Source of the DNA: Steromphala cineraria
Lineage: Eukaryota; Mollusca; Gastropoda; Trochida; Trochidae
DNA length: 64,000 nucleotides
Assembly: GCA_916613615.1 (NCBI GenBank)
Contig: OU744726.1
Coordinates: 15,627,515-15,691,514, forward strand
Reading direction: 5' to 3'
Shown piece by piece: positions 11,690 through 24,439 of the stretch (its first letter is position 1; the number at the start of each line of letters is the position of its first letter). Both the position numbers and the translations under genes were made by a program. The notes under the pieces were generated by a model. That model was not told where the DNA came from, made no database searches, and saw only the letters and a program-made list of their open reading frames with translations.

Positions 11690-12743
11690 ATGTATTTGGT
11701 TGATGTATGGAGAAATTTTAACAAAGATAAAAAGAAATGTGGAAGAAACATGGTGGAAGACAAAACCCAGACAGCAAGCTAGACTAGGTTTTTTTTATTG
11801 TTTCATAAAATATACAGTTGATAACATAAGAAACTGACATTTTACCAGTTACAAATCAGACCATTCTGCAATTAGTATGTCATTTTGCAATGCTCATGAA
11901 AAGGAAAAAGGTAGAGGTTATTGGAAATTAAATACATCTCTTTTATATGATAGTGAATATACGAAAATAGTAAAACAAACATTGACCAGCTTTCTGATTT
12001 GAATGACATAAATGCAAGTGACGAAAATATTAAACTAACTATTTCAGACACTCTATTTTTGGAAACTATCTTGATGAAAATAAGAGGAAATAGTATATCA
12101 TATTCTTCTTTTCTTTAAAAAAATAAATGCAAGAAAACATTAGAATTAGAAGAAAATATTAAGAGATTAGAAGATAGAATCAGAAATGATTTTCAAACGG
12201 TAGATGAAAGTACTTTATCAGAATTATCACAATCCAAAATAGAATTAGAAAATATTAAAGAAGAAGAACGTAAAGGACAAGAACTAAGAAGTAGAATTAG
12301 ATGGTATGAGGAAGGCGAAACCCCGACAAGTTTCTTTTGTCATTTGGAAAATAGGAATTATACAAGTAAACTTATCACAAAAGCACAAAAAGAAAATGGT
12401 GAAATGACTGCAGAAGGGCCAGAGATACTACAAGAACAAATGAAATTTTATCAAAAACTATATGCCATTCCTGAAAATGATACACGCGATACGAAAACCC
12501 TATATGAGATTACAACCCCCATACTAGATGATGTTTTAAAACAATCAATTGATAAACCTATTGAAAAACAGGAAGGTGCTGCAACAATAAAAGCCATGAA
12601 AAATAATAAAAGTCAAGGTATAGATGGTTTCAGTGTAGAATTTTTAAAGTTTTTTTTAAAGAATTAGGAACATGGGTATATAGATATATTCTGGAAGTAT
12701 TTGACAATGATAAACTAAGTCTAATCAAGGGATAATTACATTT
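11690..12743 (+). pseudogene. L1/Tx1-like LINE ORF2, endonuclease end and region before RT
   Basis: Degenerate ORF2. It opens within the AP-endonuclease domain (LVDVWRNFNKDKKK at about 11699, a frameshifted RLDY.F.S, then SDHSA-like sequence and GYWKLN at about 11918-11935). The linker follows, with a Lys/Glu-rich stretch and RIRWYEEGE..TSFFCHLENR (about 12290-12360). The first RT block comes at about 12600-12640 (KNNKSQGIDGFSVEFLKFF). Frameshifts and stops abound. At 12743 the sequence is cut by an insertion and the RT continues at 13384 with IPKPGKDRTLLKNWRPI. Confidence 0.8.
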
Positions 12744-13383
12744 ATCATATACTTGCTTATAAATACAGAGATTTTGTATGTACGATACACCCTCCGTCAA
12801 GCACCCTGTATCAGCCCGCAGGGCAGATAACCTGTATCAGCCCGTCGTCAAGGGCAAAAACCTGTATCAGCCCGTCGTCAAGGGACTTGAACCAGGAACC
12901 TTAGGCAGCGAACGCAAAAAAAAAGATCGAAGTCGCGAAGACTTTAGAGTTGTCTCCCTTTGTACAGCTGAGGTGTTTAACGTGGCCGACGTCGCGAAGA
13001 AAACGCTGCAGTCACTTGTGGATTTGTCAGCTTGATACAAATTATTTTCCATTTTGGAAATTCAACCAGAGAGAAAAATGAACTCAAAAGTCGCAAGAGG
13101 AGTACTGTACTGTAGACTCAGGACTGTACTGTAGACTCATGTGTCAGTTCACGTTAAGCAAAATTGATGCCATCAGCCACTCAGTTAAAGTTATGAATTA
13201 AAGTTTTAAAATGTTACATTTATTTTTGTTGTTTCTTTTGTAAATATATATGATAAAAATAGCATGACATGGGTAATTTCATATCACATTCTGTATCAGC
13301 CCTCGAGCTAAAGCTCTCGGGCTGATATTGGGGTCTCGGGCTGATTCAGAATGTGATATGAAATTACCCATATAATACTATCT
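12744..13383. mobile_element. 0.64-kb insertion with one palindromic end (in LINE)
   Basis: The LINE frame reads ...KG.ITF before 12743 and resumes with the expected IPKPGK block after 13383, so this stretch is foreign. The right end is a palindrome (about 13269-13372; arms GGGTAATTTCATATCACATT and its complement, inner hairpin GAGCTAAAGCTC). The left part holds three near-tandem CTGTATCAGCCCG units at 12808-12885. No coding sequence is recognised. It has the same one-sided layout as the insertions at 3111, 17594 and 54097. Confidence 0.65.
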
Positions 13384-15455
13384 ATGTATTCCCAAACCGG
13401 GTAAAGATAGGACACTCTTGAAGAATTGGAGACCAATTACACTTTTGAACATATTGTACAAGATACTAAGTCCATGTATTGCAAATAGACTAAAAATAGC
13501 TCTACCATCGCTCATACATACTAATCAAACAGGCTTTATAGCAGGTAGATGTATCAGTGACAACATTCGTTTATTATATTATATTATTTTTGAAACTAAA
13601 CTAAGAAAGAAACGAAGACTTCTTCTATTAATTGATTTTCAAAAAGCATTCGATACAGTTTCCAAAAGTTTTATAATAGATGTATAAAACACATTTCAGT
13701 TTGGAACCAACATTGTAAAATTTTGATAAATAACAATCAATCTTGTGTTTCTCAAAATGGTTTTCTTTCCACATTCTTTGATAATGAAGCACTGTAAAAT
13801 TGTGTGATAATCTTCAATTAGACTGGGAAGAAGGAAACTTTGAAATTTTAGGAATCACACTTAATGCACTGTTGGATTATTTATGGGTGATAAACACACG
13901 CAAAAAGCTAGCTAATATTAAAAAAATATTAGCAAATTGGAGAAAACGAAATTTGACTTTAATTGGTAAAATAATAGTGATTAAATCTCTAGCATTGTCA
14001 ACACTATTTCATATATTTACAGCTCTACTAATCCACCAAACTCTTTTATTAAAGAACTTGAGAAAATATTCTTTGATTTACTATAGAACGGTAAAAAGGA
14101 TAAAATTAAACGGGAAAATATTATGCGAAACTATGACGAGGGAGGACTAAGAATGATAGATATTGTTTCATTTATCACATCCTTAAAATTATCATACCTT
14201 AAAAGATACATAAGAAATGAAAAACACCAACAATGCTTTCCAGTTTCGGATTTATTTAAACTTAGTGCTAACATTCATAGATATGTTTCATTAAGAAACC
14301 CATTTTGGCAAAATGTACTAGATGCCTGAAACATCTATTATAGGTTGTATAAATGTGATTCAAACAATATTGGAGATATTTTAGCAGAACCCCTATGGCT
14401 CAATCATCAATTTATACATCCAAACTTTATTATTAAATCATGGTTTTTGAAAGGAATTTGTAGTATTAGAGATATATGTGACTCTCAAGGTATATTGTCT
14501 TTCCAACAATTGAAAACGAATATGATTTAAATGGCACTATTCTTCATTATAATAAAATGTTACTAAATATTCCACTTCAATGGAGAAAAGCTATTACTGA
14601 CAAACACATTGTCAAAGAAAATGTCAAATTTCAGAAGCCTAAAGAAATATGTTAAAACTTTCTACAGGTTGCAGATACTTCTATGACATTTTGATAAGGA
14701 AAGACAATTTACCCAAGGTTTGTGGTAAATGGGAAAACAATTTCCTGAAGAAAAAAACTGGAAATCAATTTTCACTATGTACAGAAAATGTACAAAAGAT
14801 GTAAAGCTTATTGATTTCCAATATAGATTTATTCATAAGAAAATATACACAAAGCATGAGTTGTTGTACATGAAAATTTTTAATTGTAGACGATGAAGTT
14901 TGTTCATTTTGTATGGAAGAAAATGAAAATATTGAACACATATACTATAACTGTAAGCATATCAAAAACTTCTGGTCTCTCTTTGAAACATTTTTTAAGG
15001 ATAAAATACCGGATTTTGTCCTAACTAAGTTTATTATCATTTTTGGCGTTCAAAACTCAGATTCTCTTATAAATCACGTCATTCTGCTAGCCAAGAAATA
15101 TATACATAATATAAGTATAAAAAAGAAAACTCCTATATTTCAAAAGTTTACCAAATCTCTGACAGAGATAATTAAGATAGAGAAATATATTGCCACAAAG
15201 AACGACAAATATAATCTGTTTGAACAAAAATGGAGACCAATAGTGAAAGATATACTTCATTAGTTATTTACTCATTAAGATAAGAATTGTTTCATGGCAA
15301 GTAATATTTTGTTCCCAGTCTACCTACATTGTACTACATGTGTGTTATCTGCAGCTCAAATTGTGAAAAGTGTGAAAGAGTGAATTAAATGTTTGTAAAG
15401 ACAATGTAACATTGAACCCATGAACTGAATAAAAAATATCAACAAAAAATAAATT
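13384..15455 (+). pseudogene. L1/Tx1-like LINE ORF2, reverse transcriptase to 3' end
   Basis: RT core with NWRPITLLNILYKILS (13424-13470), ANRL....PSLIH..QTGFI.GR.I.DNIR, and the catalytic-block A motif LLLLIDFQKAFDTV (13620-13662). The FADD-containing part is missing: a deletion between about 13690 and 13800 joins directly to FEILGITLN. Then follow KKILANWRKRNLTLIGKI.V.KSLA (13915-13995), GGLRMIDIVSFI.SLKLSYLKRYI (14142-14215), a C-terminal zinc-knuckle-like C-x2-C-x8-H-x4-C (about 14900-14955), and the stop at 15261-15263. A 3' UTR ends in A-rich sequence with AATAAA-like signals near 15429-15455. Stops and frameshifts throughout show an old dead copy. Clade assignment (L1/Tx1) is from motif spelling. 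Confidence 0.88.
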
Positions 15456-15639
15456 ATGTATCGTACCTCACACTTAAAATTATAGTTTCGACAGGTAAAA
15501 ATGAACTGACCAGGGGTCAAAATATAAACAATATTGTGATCAACAGCTTTAAACTTAAGTAGACCTTATGTGTGTTATTGTGTACCGAGTCAATGACATT
15601 TTTGCAACAACAAAAAAAGAACTAGAAATTCCAAAATAA

Positions 15640-15965
15640 GTTATAGAATGAAAAACATCACCAGTTGCCGTTGGTGCGTCAGCGCTTTCGGCTTCGGATC
15701 TAGAGATCCGGGGTTCGAATTCCTCCAGGGGCTCGGCAACTTTGTCTGCAGTAGATAACTCTTTTACATCGGTAAGTTTTGGTGCAATGCTACACTGAAT
15801 TTCAGCGCAGCACCACCCATGGTTCGCTAGTTCCAGCCAATGCTCGCATGTGTCACCACCAAACATAGCCAGAAAAGTGTTGCGGGCTTTCTCCCTGCAA
15901 TAATACTGACAAAGCGGCGTTTAACACAAACTCACCTCATCTCATCTCAACTCACCTAATCTTAA
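15640..15965 (+). repeat. tRNA-related SINE with AAGCGGCG tail
   Basis: A tRNA-like head at about 15670-15730 has a GGATCTAGAGATCC stem and a B-box-like GGTTCGAATTCC. The body ends at AAGCGGCGTTTAACAC (about 15913) followed by an imperfect ACTCACCTCATCTC tail. The same tail occurs at about 26249. Such tails are common in gastropod repeats, which is one reason for the host guess. Ends are approximate. Confidence 0.55.
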
Positions 15966-17529
15966 TTCAATTTACACGAACAATGGGTGATCTTTTGGTC
16001 ACTTAGCTGAAGTGTATTTCATTGAAGTTCAAACTATGAATTTCAGGACAATTGGACTTTCGCTATGGAGTACAATTAAATATATACAAGTGAAAAGAGC
16101 ATGATGAGAGACAGTATACTTGGTAGTCTTAGATGTTTTAAGAATTCCCATGTTCAGAGTGGTCACCTTGTCCAACTGGTTTTACCAATACATTTTGTCG
16201 ATGTTTAGAAGAAATTTGCATTTTAAGTTTTGATCACTTCTCGGCTAATGATGGTCCTGTTTTACAAATAAATATACAATGTGTATTAAGATGTTTCAAT
16301 AAGATATGTATATTTCACCATGTCAATATTACAACTCATGAGCATATGCATGTTTGATCTGCAAACGGGACAATCTATGTAAAGATTGAGCAAACATGTT
16401 AACACGTGAATGAAAACACGCACAATCGACGTTTTGCAGCTCTAAAAATCGTGCCCATTAGTGCAGCTAAAATCAATGTTTGATAAACCCTTGTCATCAT
16501 ACGAAGATGGTTTGGGGCGTAGTAATGAGCCTTGGCGTACATGACTTGAAGGTTTCAATGCTTGATGTTCGAGTAATATTCTTAATTGATGATCATATGA
16601 AGACAATATTGGAATAAAAACAGGCCGACTTCTTGTATCACTTTTACAGGTAATTATTTCGGTGATTTCAAAATTAATATTCACTATATAAGCGTTGGTA
16701 CATGTAGTAGTGTTATGCTTTGACAAGTGCCACGTGTTTACATGACTTCCATGACACTGACGGGAATTATGGTTGATAATTTTATATTAATTTAGTATGA
16801 TTCGGATTATTATCTTTTATCAATGTCTTGTTAAAATGAGGATTAATATTAGTTTCAATATTCTCGATAGTTTTATTTTGTGATGCTTTTAACGGAAATA
16901 ATATATCAGTTGAAGTGTTGATAACTGGTTCAATGGTTTCAAGCCAGCATTTGCAAATTAGAGTAATAAGATACGTACAAGCGTGGTCCACTTTGAAACA
17001 ATAGCATATACACCAAGGGTACAAAAAGTGATTTTCTGTACCTTAAAAGTGAAAACTATTTATCCAGAGAGTTTACTGTGCAATATATTTATTTCTAGAA
17101 AAATAATTTAAAGATACATGTAAGTTGACATATTTCTCATTCATGTACATGAATTGTTTGGGGAATTACTTTTGAAATAAGTAGTTTTCTAATTCGACAA
17201 AGTCCAAATTTCGATTTATTTATTTGATATTCATTCGCCTATATGAGATTAACGCGTGTATTTCAAGGGGCAAAGTTTTAGAATTCAACATATTACCTTC
17301 ATTGTTAAACCGTTTTAAATAAATATTTTTTTCAAATACACAATTTAACAACCTGTAATTAATGTTTCATTTTAAATCTTAGAAAAACTATTTATCATTT
17401 TGCTCTGTTACTGCGGTTGGTACAATGTTTTTGTTAAAGAAGGGTGCCACCGACTCGTGTTTTAAAACCCTTTTTTAAATGTTCGCGAATACAAACTATT
17501 ACAGACTCGGGGTATCTGTTTCAGATAAT
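15966..17529. other. Noncoding stretch, no gene recognised
   Basis: Two minus-strand frames (16442-16726 and 16782-17024) are open for 94 and 80 codons but show no family features, so they are not called. Nothing else was recognised. Confidence 0.4.
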
Positions 17530-18660
17530 CTTAAAGGGACAGAAGCACGTTTTTATGGGGAATAAAGGGTGATGTCCGGAAAATGAAAATTAAATAATTA
17601 CAAAATGGATTTGTTACACTAATTTCAGGGATTCTGATTGGACGAGAGCGCTCAAAAACCTGCTGCCATTTCTCGATAAATGCAGAAAAATGTGCAACCA
17701 TACCATGTGCATTCGTTCCCTGTGACGTCACAATCACTTGACGCAATAGTTCGGTTTTGACAGTTGCGAGTTACGTTCTGTTGCAAAGACAGATATAACA
17801 TATCTTATCACTTCCCACCTGCGTTTGTAACAAGTAAATACATTCTTCTCATTAACACAATCCATACATTCACCGGAAATACTGCATTTAAATAACTACG
17901 AGTCCTCAAGCTTGTTCGCTCCGAGCGTCTCGCAAACGGCGGACATTTTGAACGTCGTGTGATATGCTAATTAGGGTTATTCCGAAAATGCGGATTCCGG
18001 TTAAGACGAATTGTGATTGCATGGGTGTCAATGGTTGCGAAAACGAAATTAAATCATCGGCCGTTTTAGTTTATGGAGTTCTCAATTTTGATTCAACTTT
18101 GTATTGTTTCGTGCAACAAACCACAATTTCACGACATTGAAGACAGATTTTTTGAAAATAATTACGAAAAACTTTGTTAAAATGTTGATTTTGTAATTAT
18201 AAGGATTGTTTTACATGTTTTGTGCCTCTATCGATGTATAACAGCAACAAATTTTGTATAAAACTCGCTACGCTACGCTACGCGATTTTATACAATTTAT
18301 TGCTGTTATACATCGATAGAGGCACAAAACATGTAAAACAATCCTTAATTGTTCCAATTGAAAGATAATGTATTCAAACTAAATGGAGCAGTAGTAATTC
18401 AAAAATATAATGTAATATGTAATATTTCACCATGCTCTTCCATTTTCTTACATAAAATGAATTAAAGGTGTTCGTACAAAATGACCGCCAAAGGAATTTA
18501 TGTGAATCTTCATACTTTGTCCTCTGACTTTGGATGATGGGCTTGTGTAATGATATTTTTGACACTATCAAAATAATACATTTAGCATTAACGTACCATT
18601 ATCAGTAAAAAAAAAAAATATAAAATTATCAAAAAATGTGCTACTGCCCCTTTAAAAGGG
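17530..18660. mobile_element. MITE family B, copy 1 (interrupted)
   Basis: Terminal inverted repeats read TTAAAGGGACAGAAGCACG at the left and GTGCTACTGCCCCTTTAA at the right. Internal sequence matches the copy at 53895-55003 (GTTCCAATTGAAAGA, ATTCAAACTAAAT, TTTATGTGAATCTT, TTTTTGACACTAT). Comparison with that copy shows that 17594-18344 is a later insertion. No coding sequence is seen. Confidence 0.78.
17594..18344. mobile_element. TTAA-flanked insertion with one palindromic end
   Basis: A 751-bp insertion inside MITE B. It is flanked by TTAA on both sides (17590-17593 and 18345-18348), the target preferred by piggyBac and Kolobok-type transposons. Its right end is a near-perfect palindrome from about 18201 to 18346 with arms AAGGATTGTTTTACATG and its complement and a center of CGCTACG repeats. 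The left part holds a TGACGTCA palindrome at 17723-17730 and a CTGATTGGACGAGAG segment. No transposase frame is seen, so it is non-autonomous; the superfamily is inferred only from TTAA. Confidence 0.65.
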
Positions 18661-18684
18661 TTCTTTAAGAGACAATAAGAGGTT

Positions 18685-18790
18685 TTCTAGATGAATAAAA
18701 AGTCCTATAGATTTGTCAACTTCTTGATTGTGGGGAATGTGATGTTTCGATGTATATACTAACACCGTCATCAATCAAATGGAACCCATA
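18685..18790 (-). repeat. Hammerhead-like repeat fragment
   Basis: Antisense to the window it reads TTGATGAC, a stem (GGTGT against ACATC, with one G-U pair; + strand 18762-18766 and 18749-18753), then GAAAC (TTTC at 18745-18748 on +). The flanks (AGTCCTATAGATTT, CAACTTCTTGA) match the left arm of the palindrome at 28178-28368, so this is a third, single-armed member of that family. The core differs from the hammerhead consensus CUGAUGA in its first base. Confidence 0.45.
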
Positions 18791-20943
18791 GAAAGCTTCC
18801 TTATTAATATCAAAATATACGACATTGTGATTGTTATGTGAATCCTAAGGTACCAAACATTGCATATGGTTATAGGGATGTAATTACTTGCTTACAGGCT
18901 AGTATGATAGGACAAATCCTTCATTATCTTCTCTTCCACGTGATCACATTTATCCGTTATATATACTAAAGTAAACACAATGGAAGACGATAAGATATCA
19001 TGATTAGTGTTTGCACGATATAACGCGTTCTATAGAATATACGTCAATATCCGTCCATGCAAATAATCAAACACATCTCTCCTCAAATAGTATATTCTCC
19101 TAGCAACCGAAATACAAAAGTTCCAAATAAACATTCAGTACTAATGCTTGGATATTATTAAATAATATTTGCTGAAAACATGTCAAGTCGAACCAATAGC
19201 GTTAACGCCAAAGGACATGTTACTTAATTTGTTACTTTGTTATAAAAAATATACAATATAAACTTACATGTGCCCTTTCATATATCCCGGGTATGTGCTA
19301 AAAGTGGTCTGATCGTACTTGCGTTCAAAATGCACCTATAAACTTCATCCAAATTAAATGTTTGCTACGATACCTGTTCATTTATACTATCGAACTATTT
19401 GAAACTAAATAACCGATATCTTTTCTGTTCGGCAACGTGTCTTATCAGTCAGTCAGTCGGCTTTGACATATGTTGAAGTTCCTTATTAAGTGATTTATGG
19501 TGTTGCCATAGATAATGTACATTAAAAGTTTAGATTTATATCCAAAAGGATTATTGTAAACAAAAAGGACAAAAGAAATGTAAAAAAATCAATACTTGAC
19601 GTCTTGGTCTACTCAGTAAGATGTGTCTTATCATTTGCATCAGTTTTCTTATGAATTTGGAACTTAAAGTTGACAACTTTTTATTGTATTTTACTTCTAC
19701 TTACTGTAATGGACGACTCTTGAAATTATGTAACGCGAAATATCCCTATAGATTGCATGCTTGATTTTGTGCTCAGACTTATAAAGATAAACTTATATTA
19801 AGTCTTACCGATGGTAAGCAGACATTCCAATCAATGGTGAAAAGAATCCCTCATCAAAACGTCAAACTAAATTAATGAATTGATTCTTGATTATCAAACT
19901 TAGGTTCGAATGGATTACATTCAAAGTTTGTTTTTATTGTCCAAACAATATACTTTTTAATGTAGTTTCAATGTTTAACTTAACCATTTAGACGTCATTT
20001 CATACCAAATATCTTACATTCTGACTACATTATGAGACACATCCTTGGAATTTCGTTTTTGTAGCATTAACAAATGATCACGAATCGTTACCAGCAGGAC
20101 ATTAACTGATTTTATCATTTGACAATTCAAAGTAAAAAAGTTGTGATTATACGATGTTAGAATATTATGAACTATAAATACAGGGGTTAAAGGAGTTGGC
20201 ATTTCACTGTACTGAAAATCAAATGAACAATGATATCTAATGTTCAACGATAACAGGTATCATAAACTCGCACCTTTTTAGCGGAAGACTTTTCAGTGAG
20301 ATTCTTTTATTGATCATTTAATGTGTTCTTTATCTTTCCTGAAATCTAGATGGGCAGACACTCCCGTTCAATGAAGCATTAAGGATTAGTGGCCGGTTCT
20401 TACAGGCCAACACTGTGTACGTCATGACTGTCTTAAGTAGACCTTAGTCATGTAAGAATCACGATATATAAAGTGTAATGCTAATGGCTATGAACTCAAT
20501 GTCCCATGGTATTATTACAGGATGGTGACTTGGTATTTTTTAGGGACAAACGGCTTTATGTGCAGAATTATGTAATACATGTACATGTGGGGCAGTGTTT
20601 TACTTATTTGATTTTAAGATACATAATCTTTGTAATTATTCGAGGACAGCAAATACTTTTAAATATAAACTATTTCCACTTAAAACAGTTCCGAAGTCGC
20701 GATGGTTCATGGAGTATAATACTAAGATACTTTAGATAATACTAAAATATTAAGTCTGTTTAATACAAATGATATATTGCTTAAAGTGGGTCAGGCTCAG
20801 CGGGCCTTTTCTATCACTGTTTTTACTTTGCCCTATATTTTCGATATTTAATCAAAGTGAAGAAAACTTCCAAAGAGTCAACACCGTTCGTTAAAAGTTA
20901 AGGGGGAAACTATTTAAAAAAGCGAAAATGACTTTTCTTTTCA
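18791..20943. other. Noncoding, upstream of channel gene
   Basis: No coding sequence is seen. A pyrimidine tract ending in TTTTCAG at about 20934-20943 could be a splice acceptor for the exon that holds the channel start codon, which would place the promoter farther upstream. No TATA box was chosen. Confidence 0.35.
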
Positions 20944-21006
20944 GGTAGTAGCGTTGAAAAACCAGATGTATACACAAACAACCGGAAGTTGGCTATCTGA
21001 AGTGAA

Positions 21007-21151
21007 ATGATTGTTCCGGTTTTGCTCTTGTGGGCTACCTCAGTAACAGCTGACAATGTACAGTCTGACGTGAACGTCACAGAACGTGACGTACTGAAGC
21101 GGCTCCTAGACAGCAAGGTCTATGACCCAACCATAAGACCAGGCAATGTGG
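21007..21151 (+). CDS. Channel exon 1 (signal peptide)
   Basis: Starts at the ATG at 21007, the first one that opens into a hydrophobic signal sequence (MIVPVLLLWATSVTA, then acidic sequence with an NVT glycosylation site). LLDSKVYDPTIRP is the conserved family start of the ligand-binding domain. The donor is G|GTACGT at 21152, phase 1. A splice acceptor about 65 bp upstream suggests a 5' UTR intron. Confidence 0.85.
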
Positions 21152-21686
21152 GTACGTACACGTAGTGAACATATTGGAAATATAAATGATTGTATTCGGT
21201 ACTCTAGATATAAACTCCAATGTTTATGATTACACTGTAGATAAATATTTGGCAGGTGAAGGTTTGTAATAAGACTGCAGGTTTGTACATTTTTCTTAAG
21301 CATACAAACTAATTTTGAAATATAACAATTTATTAAATTAATCAGGATATTCAAAGTGAATGTTATAACCTTTTGTCAACTCTTATTAATAGTCATTCTT
21401 TGTTGTGATCACAATCCACCAAATACAGGAACGTGGAGAATTCTTTCGTGTGGGATGGGGATGTTGAATAATAAAAAGTCTGTGGCTGTTATAATCATGT
21501 TGTATATTGTTGAAACAAAACGCCAACCACAAGCGTGGGAAAAAAATGTAAACAATCGGAATTTGGATATATTTGCTCTAGTATAGAGGTGGACTGCATT
21601 ATCAAGACATCTTCTATACATATACAACATTTATCGTGAAATTGTTTATTGTTTTTATCATATTGTTGTTAATCACTTGTTTTCAG

Positions 21687-21754
21687 AGGAAGCCACACGC
21701 GTGGAGATAGACATGGCTTTAAGTTCTGTCGGTCCAGTGAACGACATTGAAATG
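21687..21754 (+). CDS. Channel exon 2
   Basis: 68-nt exon after a TTTTCAG acceptor; donor ATG|GTGAGA. It encodes the beta-strand TRVEIDMALSSVGPVNDIEM, the usual second exon of the family. It enters in phase 1 and leaves in phase 0. Confidence 0.85.
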
Positions 21755-22360
21755 GTGAGATTGCTTTGTTGAGGTTTGAAGATGAAGAGTCTTTAAAATC
21801 ATCAAATGTTCGTGTTCGTTGTGTGCAGTGTTTAGTATTTCAATCAGTTTTATCTTCACTTTATTTACCAAGTCATGAAAGATAAGCTCAATGAAATGAA
21901 CTTGTTTTCTCATGCTTCTGAATAATTCGGTACCATTGTTTTTAGATTCGCCTACTTGATTTGTCAATCAGAAGACTTCGTTCTTATCTGTGTTGAAAAT
22001 TTATGTAGGTGTCGATTTGATTCTTCTTTTGAATTCGCAGATATGTTCAATTTAGCGTTTGGTACTTCATGTGATTTTCCTTATATAGCACAAACGGTTA
22101 AATATATCATTTTGATTTACTACTGTCGTTTGCATTGTATCGAGAGGATCAATAATAAGAATGGGCTGGCTACTTGCATTTATTGACTGTCATGAAGTGA
22201 AAATGATCCTTTAACACCATGAATTTGGGATATTTGTGTCCATGAACATCCTGTTCAATAAAGGAAGTCCTAGTTTTCCACTGCTTTATAAGGTAATCAT
22301 GACAGTCTGATTGCGTAATTCAGAAATTAAAAAGCCATTTCTATTTCTCTTTTACTGCAG

Positions 22361-22581
22361 GAGCTGAGCGTGAGCATTATCCTGCGCCAGGAGTGGCAGG
22401 ATGAGAGGCTCAAGTTCGACGAGTTCAACCACAGTCTGATTATCAGTTATAAGCGGTTATCTGCCCTTTGGGTCCCTGACCTTTACTTCACCCAGTCACG
22501 AGAAGAGAATCTGCACGTTGTCACAACACCGAATATCATGATCCGACTGTCACCCGATGGATCTGTGCTGTACACCCAAAG
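22361..22581 (+). CDS. Channel exon 3
   Basis: Acceptor TTTACTGCAG, donor AG|GTACGT. It encodes the core of the ligand-binding domain: LRQEWQDERL, the family signature WVPDLYF, and RLSPDGSVLYTQR. It leaves in phase 2. A MITE begins about 30 bp past the donor. Confidence 0.93.
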
Positions 22582-22611
22582 GTACGTTGTCATCTCTTTT
22601 ATCATTTTCTC

Positions 22612-22895
22612 CCAGCAGAAGTAGATCAAGTCATAAATGTTGACCCTACCTATGTTACATTTAGACCAAATCCGTGGTTTCAGGCAGTTTCCCAAATATC
22701 CATTTGAATGTTTTAGCAAATGACAACACTTCTTGCATTTAAAGGTTGATTCAAATCGCAATTCCTTTGTCATAATTCAGTAACTAACGAAAAGGGTGAT
22801 TTTAGGAAAGCGTCACTGATTGCACAATTAACTTTGATTGCAACCACTCAGGCATCTCCAATTATTACCCACAACTCGGCTAATCGGAACAGAGG
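22612..22895 (-). mobile_element. MITE family A, copy 2 (intron 3)
   Basis: Antisense member: AGTAGATCAAGTCAT at the left, GCAAATGACAACACTTCTTGC and TTTGTCATAATTCAG in the middle, AACAGAGGCT at the right. It starts about 30 bp downstream of the exon 3 donor. Confidence 0.72.
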
Positions 22896-23224
22896 CTATA
22901 ATTATAGTAAGAAAGCTAGTCTATAACAACATTAAAAAAACACCTATTTATTCAAAAGACAAACAACTCATGAGATATTTGGAATCACATAGCTGCAATA
23001 GCAAAAATGTTGGGTGTTTTTCTCTGCAGAGAAATGATAGCCAAAATGTTATACCAAACAAGTGCATTGTCAAATTCCACAAAAGCCAATGTTTCAGCTA
23101 GTTACAAAATGTATTTCCAGACGATGTGATCCATAATAGTTGTGATCTGTAGCGGCAAATCACCATTTCACTCACAGAGCCAAAAGTTCCGTTATCACCA
23201 TTGTATCAATAAATGTAATCTAAG

Positions 23225-23425
23225 ATTTATAATAAATTTAAACAAACTCGGTTGTGTACATATTCTTTTGCCTGACGGTTTACATGTGACATCTAGCATG
23301 ATTAACTAGCTGTCAGCGAAATGAGACACTCATGCACCATTGATAAAACAGGGTATCGTAGGAGCTTCGCGTATACACATTGGCAAATGAAGCAGAATCT
23401 TCCACGAAATGTCAAATGTACAACA
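23225..23425 (+). repeat. Intron 3 duplicated segment, copy 1
   Basis: About 200 bp sharing TTGCCTGACGGTTTACATG, GGGTATCGTAGGAGCTTCGC and AAATGTCAAATGTACAACAT with 24440-25110. This copy has no insertion, so it shows the empty site of the MITE in copy 2. Confidence 0.8.
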
Positions 23426-24439
23426 TTGTATCATGGCAGTGCTGGAAACTAACTAATCTGATTGGTTGATATATTTGATGTTAAGGCGCCACTGAATTCT
23501 CAATCTAAATAAATTTAGATCAACATATTTTTTTTTTGTCATACTGTTGCTGAATTCTGAAAACAACCTAACTAAAACTAACTATGCAATCAGCTTAAGG
23601 CGAAGAAACGATCTGGACACATATCAAAGGATAGTTAAGTCTCCAACGTAAAGATTTGACCCTTGTGTCCCTAATTTACATTCTTTATTATATCAAGTGT
23701 TCTCAAGGATACAGAAAGATTATCGCGACTCGGAAATCTCATGAGACCGGACCTCCATTTCCGAAGAATAATAAGAACGGAACACCAATGTAAATGCGTT
23801 ATGCTGACAGACCTCTTAGCGCAATGAGAGCTAAAAAGTTTAGCCGGGTTTTTTTATGTAAAAGCAATTTTGATGTTTGATGGTGTTACAATGGTATTAT
23901 GAAACTAATATGTGTCATTAATCTAAACAGATTATGAGACAACCCGACTCGAAGTGAAATTATTCGTTGACCCGAGATTAAATAAACAAGCAAGCGAAAG
24001 AAATTTCTCACTTCAGTTGCATTTATCATATGTAAGATTTAATAATACAAATACTTCGATGTTTGTTATGTCGTATTTGCAAATATATTCAAAAAGAGTA
24101 AAAATATCGTTCACAGTATACTTTTACTTCATTTGTTTTTAAATGAAATTATATGTTCATAAATTGTTCCAAAATCAAGTTTGATATAACACAAGCGTTC
24201 ATGACAAGGAAGACACATTCTATGTGAAGATCAATAAACGTGCATTTTTTCGCGTATTGACAACTTTATAAACATGGTAGGAGTCATAATAGTGTCAATA
24301 ATAATATCTCTTACCACTGCCTAAGTTAAACAAATATATTTAACAAAACATTAAACTGAGACTAATTATTTTAATCAAACTACTGCAAATATGTGTTATG
24401 TTAACGTTCCATAACTTAACACATTAAATGTCTCTAAGA

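Noticed and set aside
12778..13035. 85-codon frame within the LINE insertion
   Set aside because: Its start is translated CTGTATCAGCCCG repeats; no protein family features.
16442..17024. Two adjacent minus-strand open frames of 94 and 80 codons
   Set aside because: No family resemblance, no splice signals joining them convincingly, and composition like the surrounding DNA.
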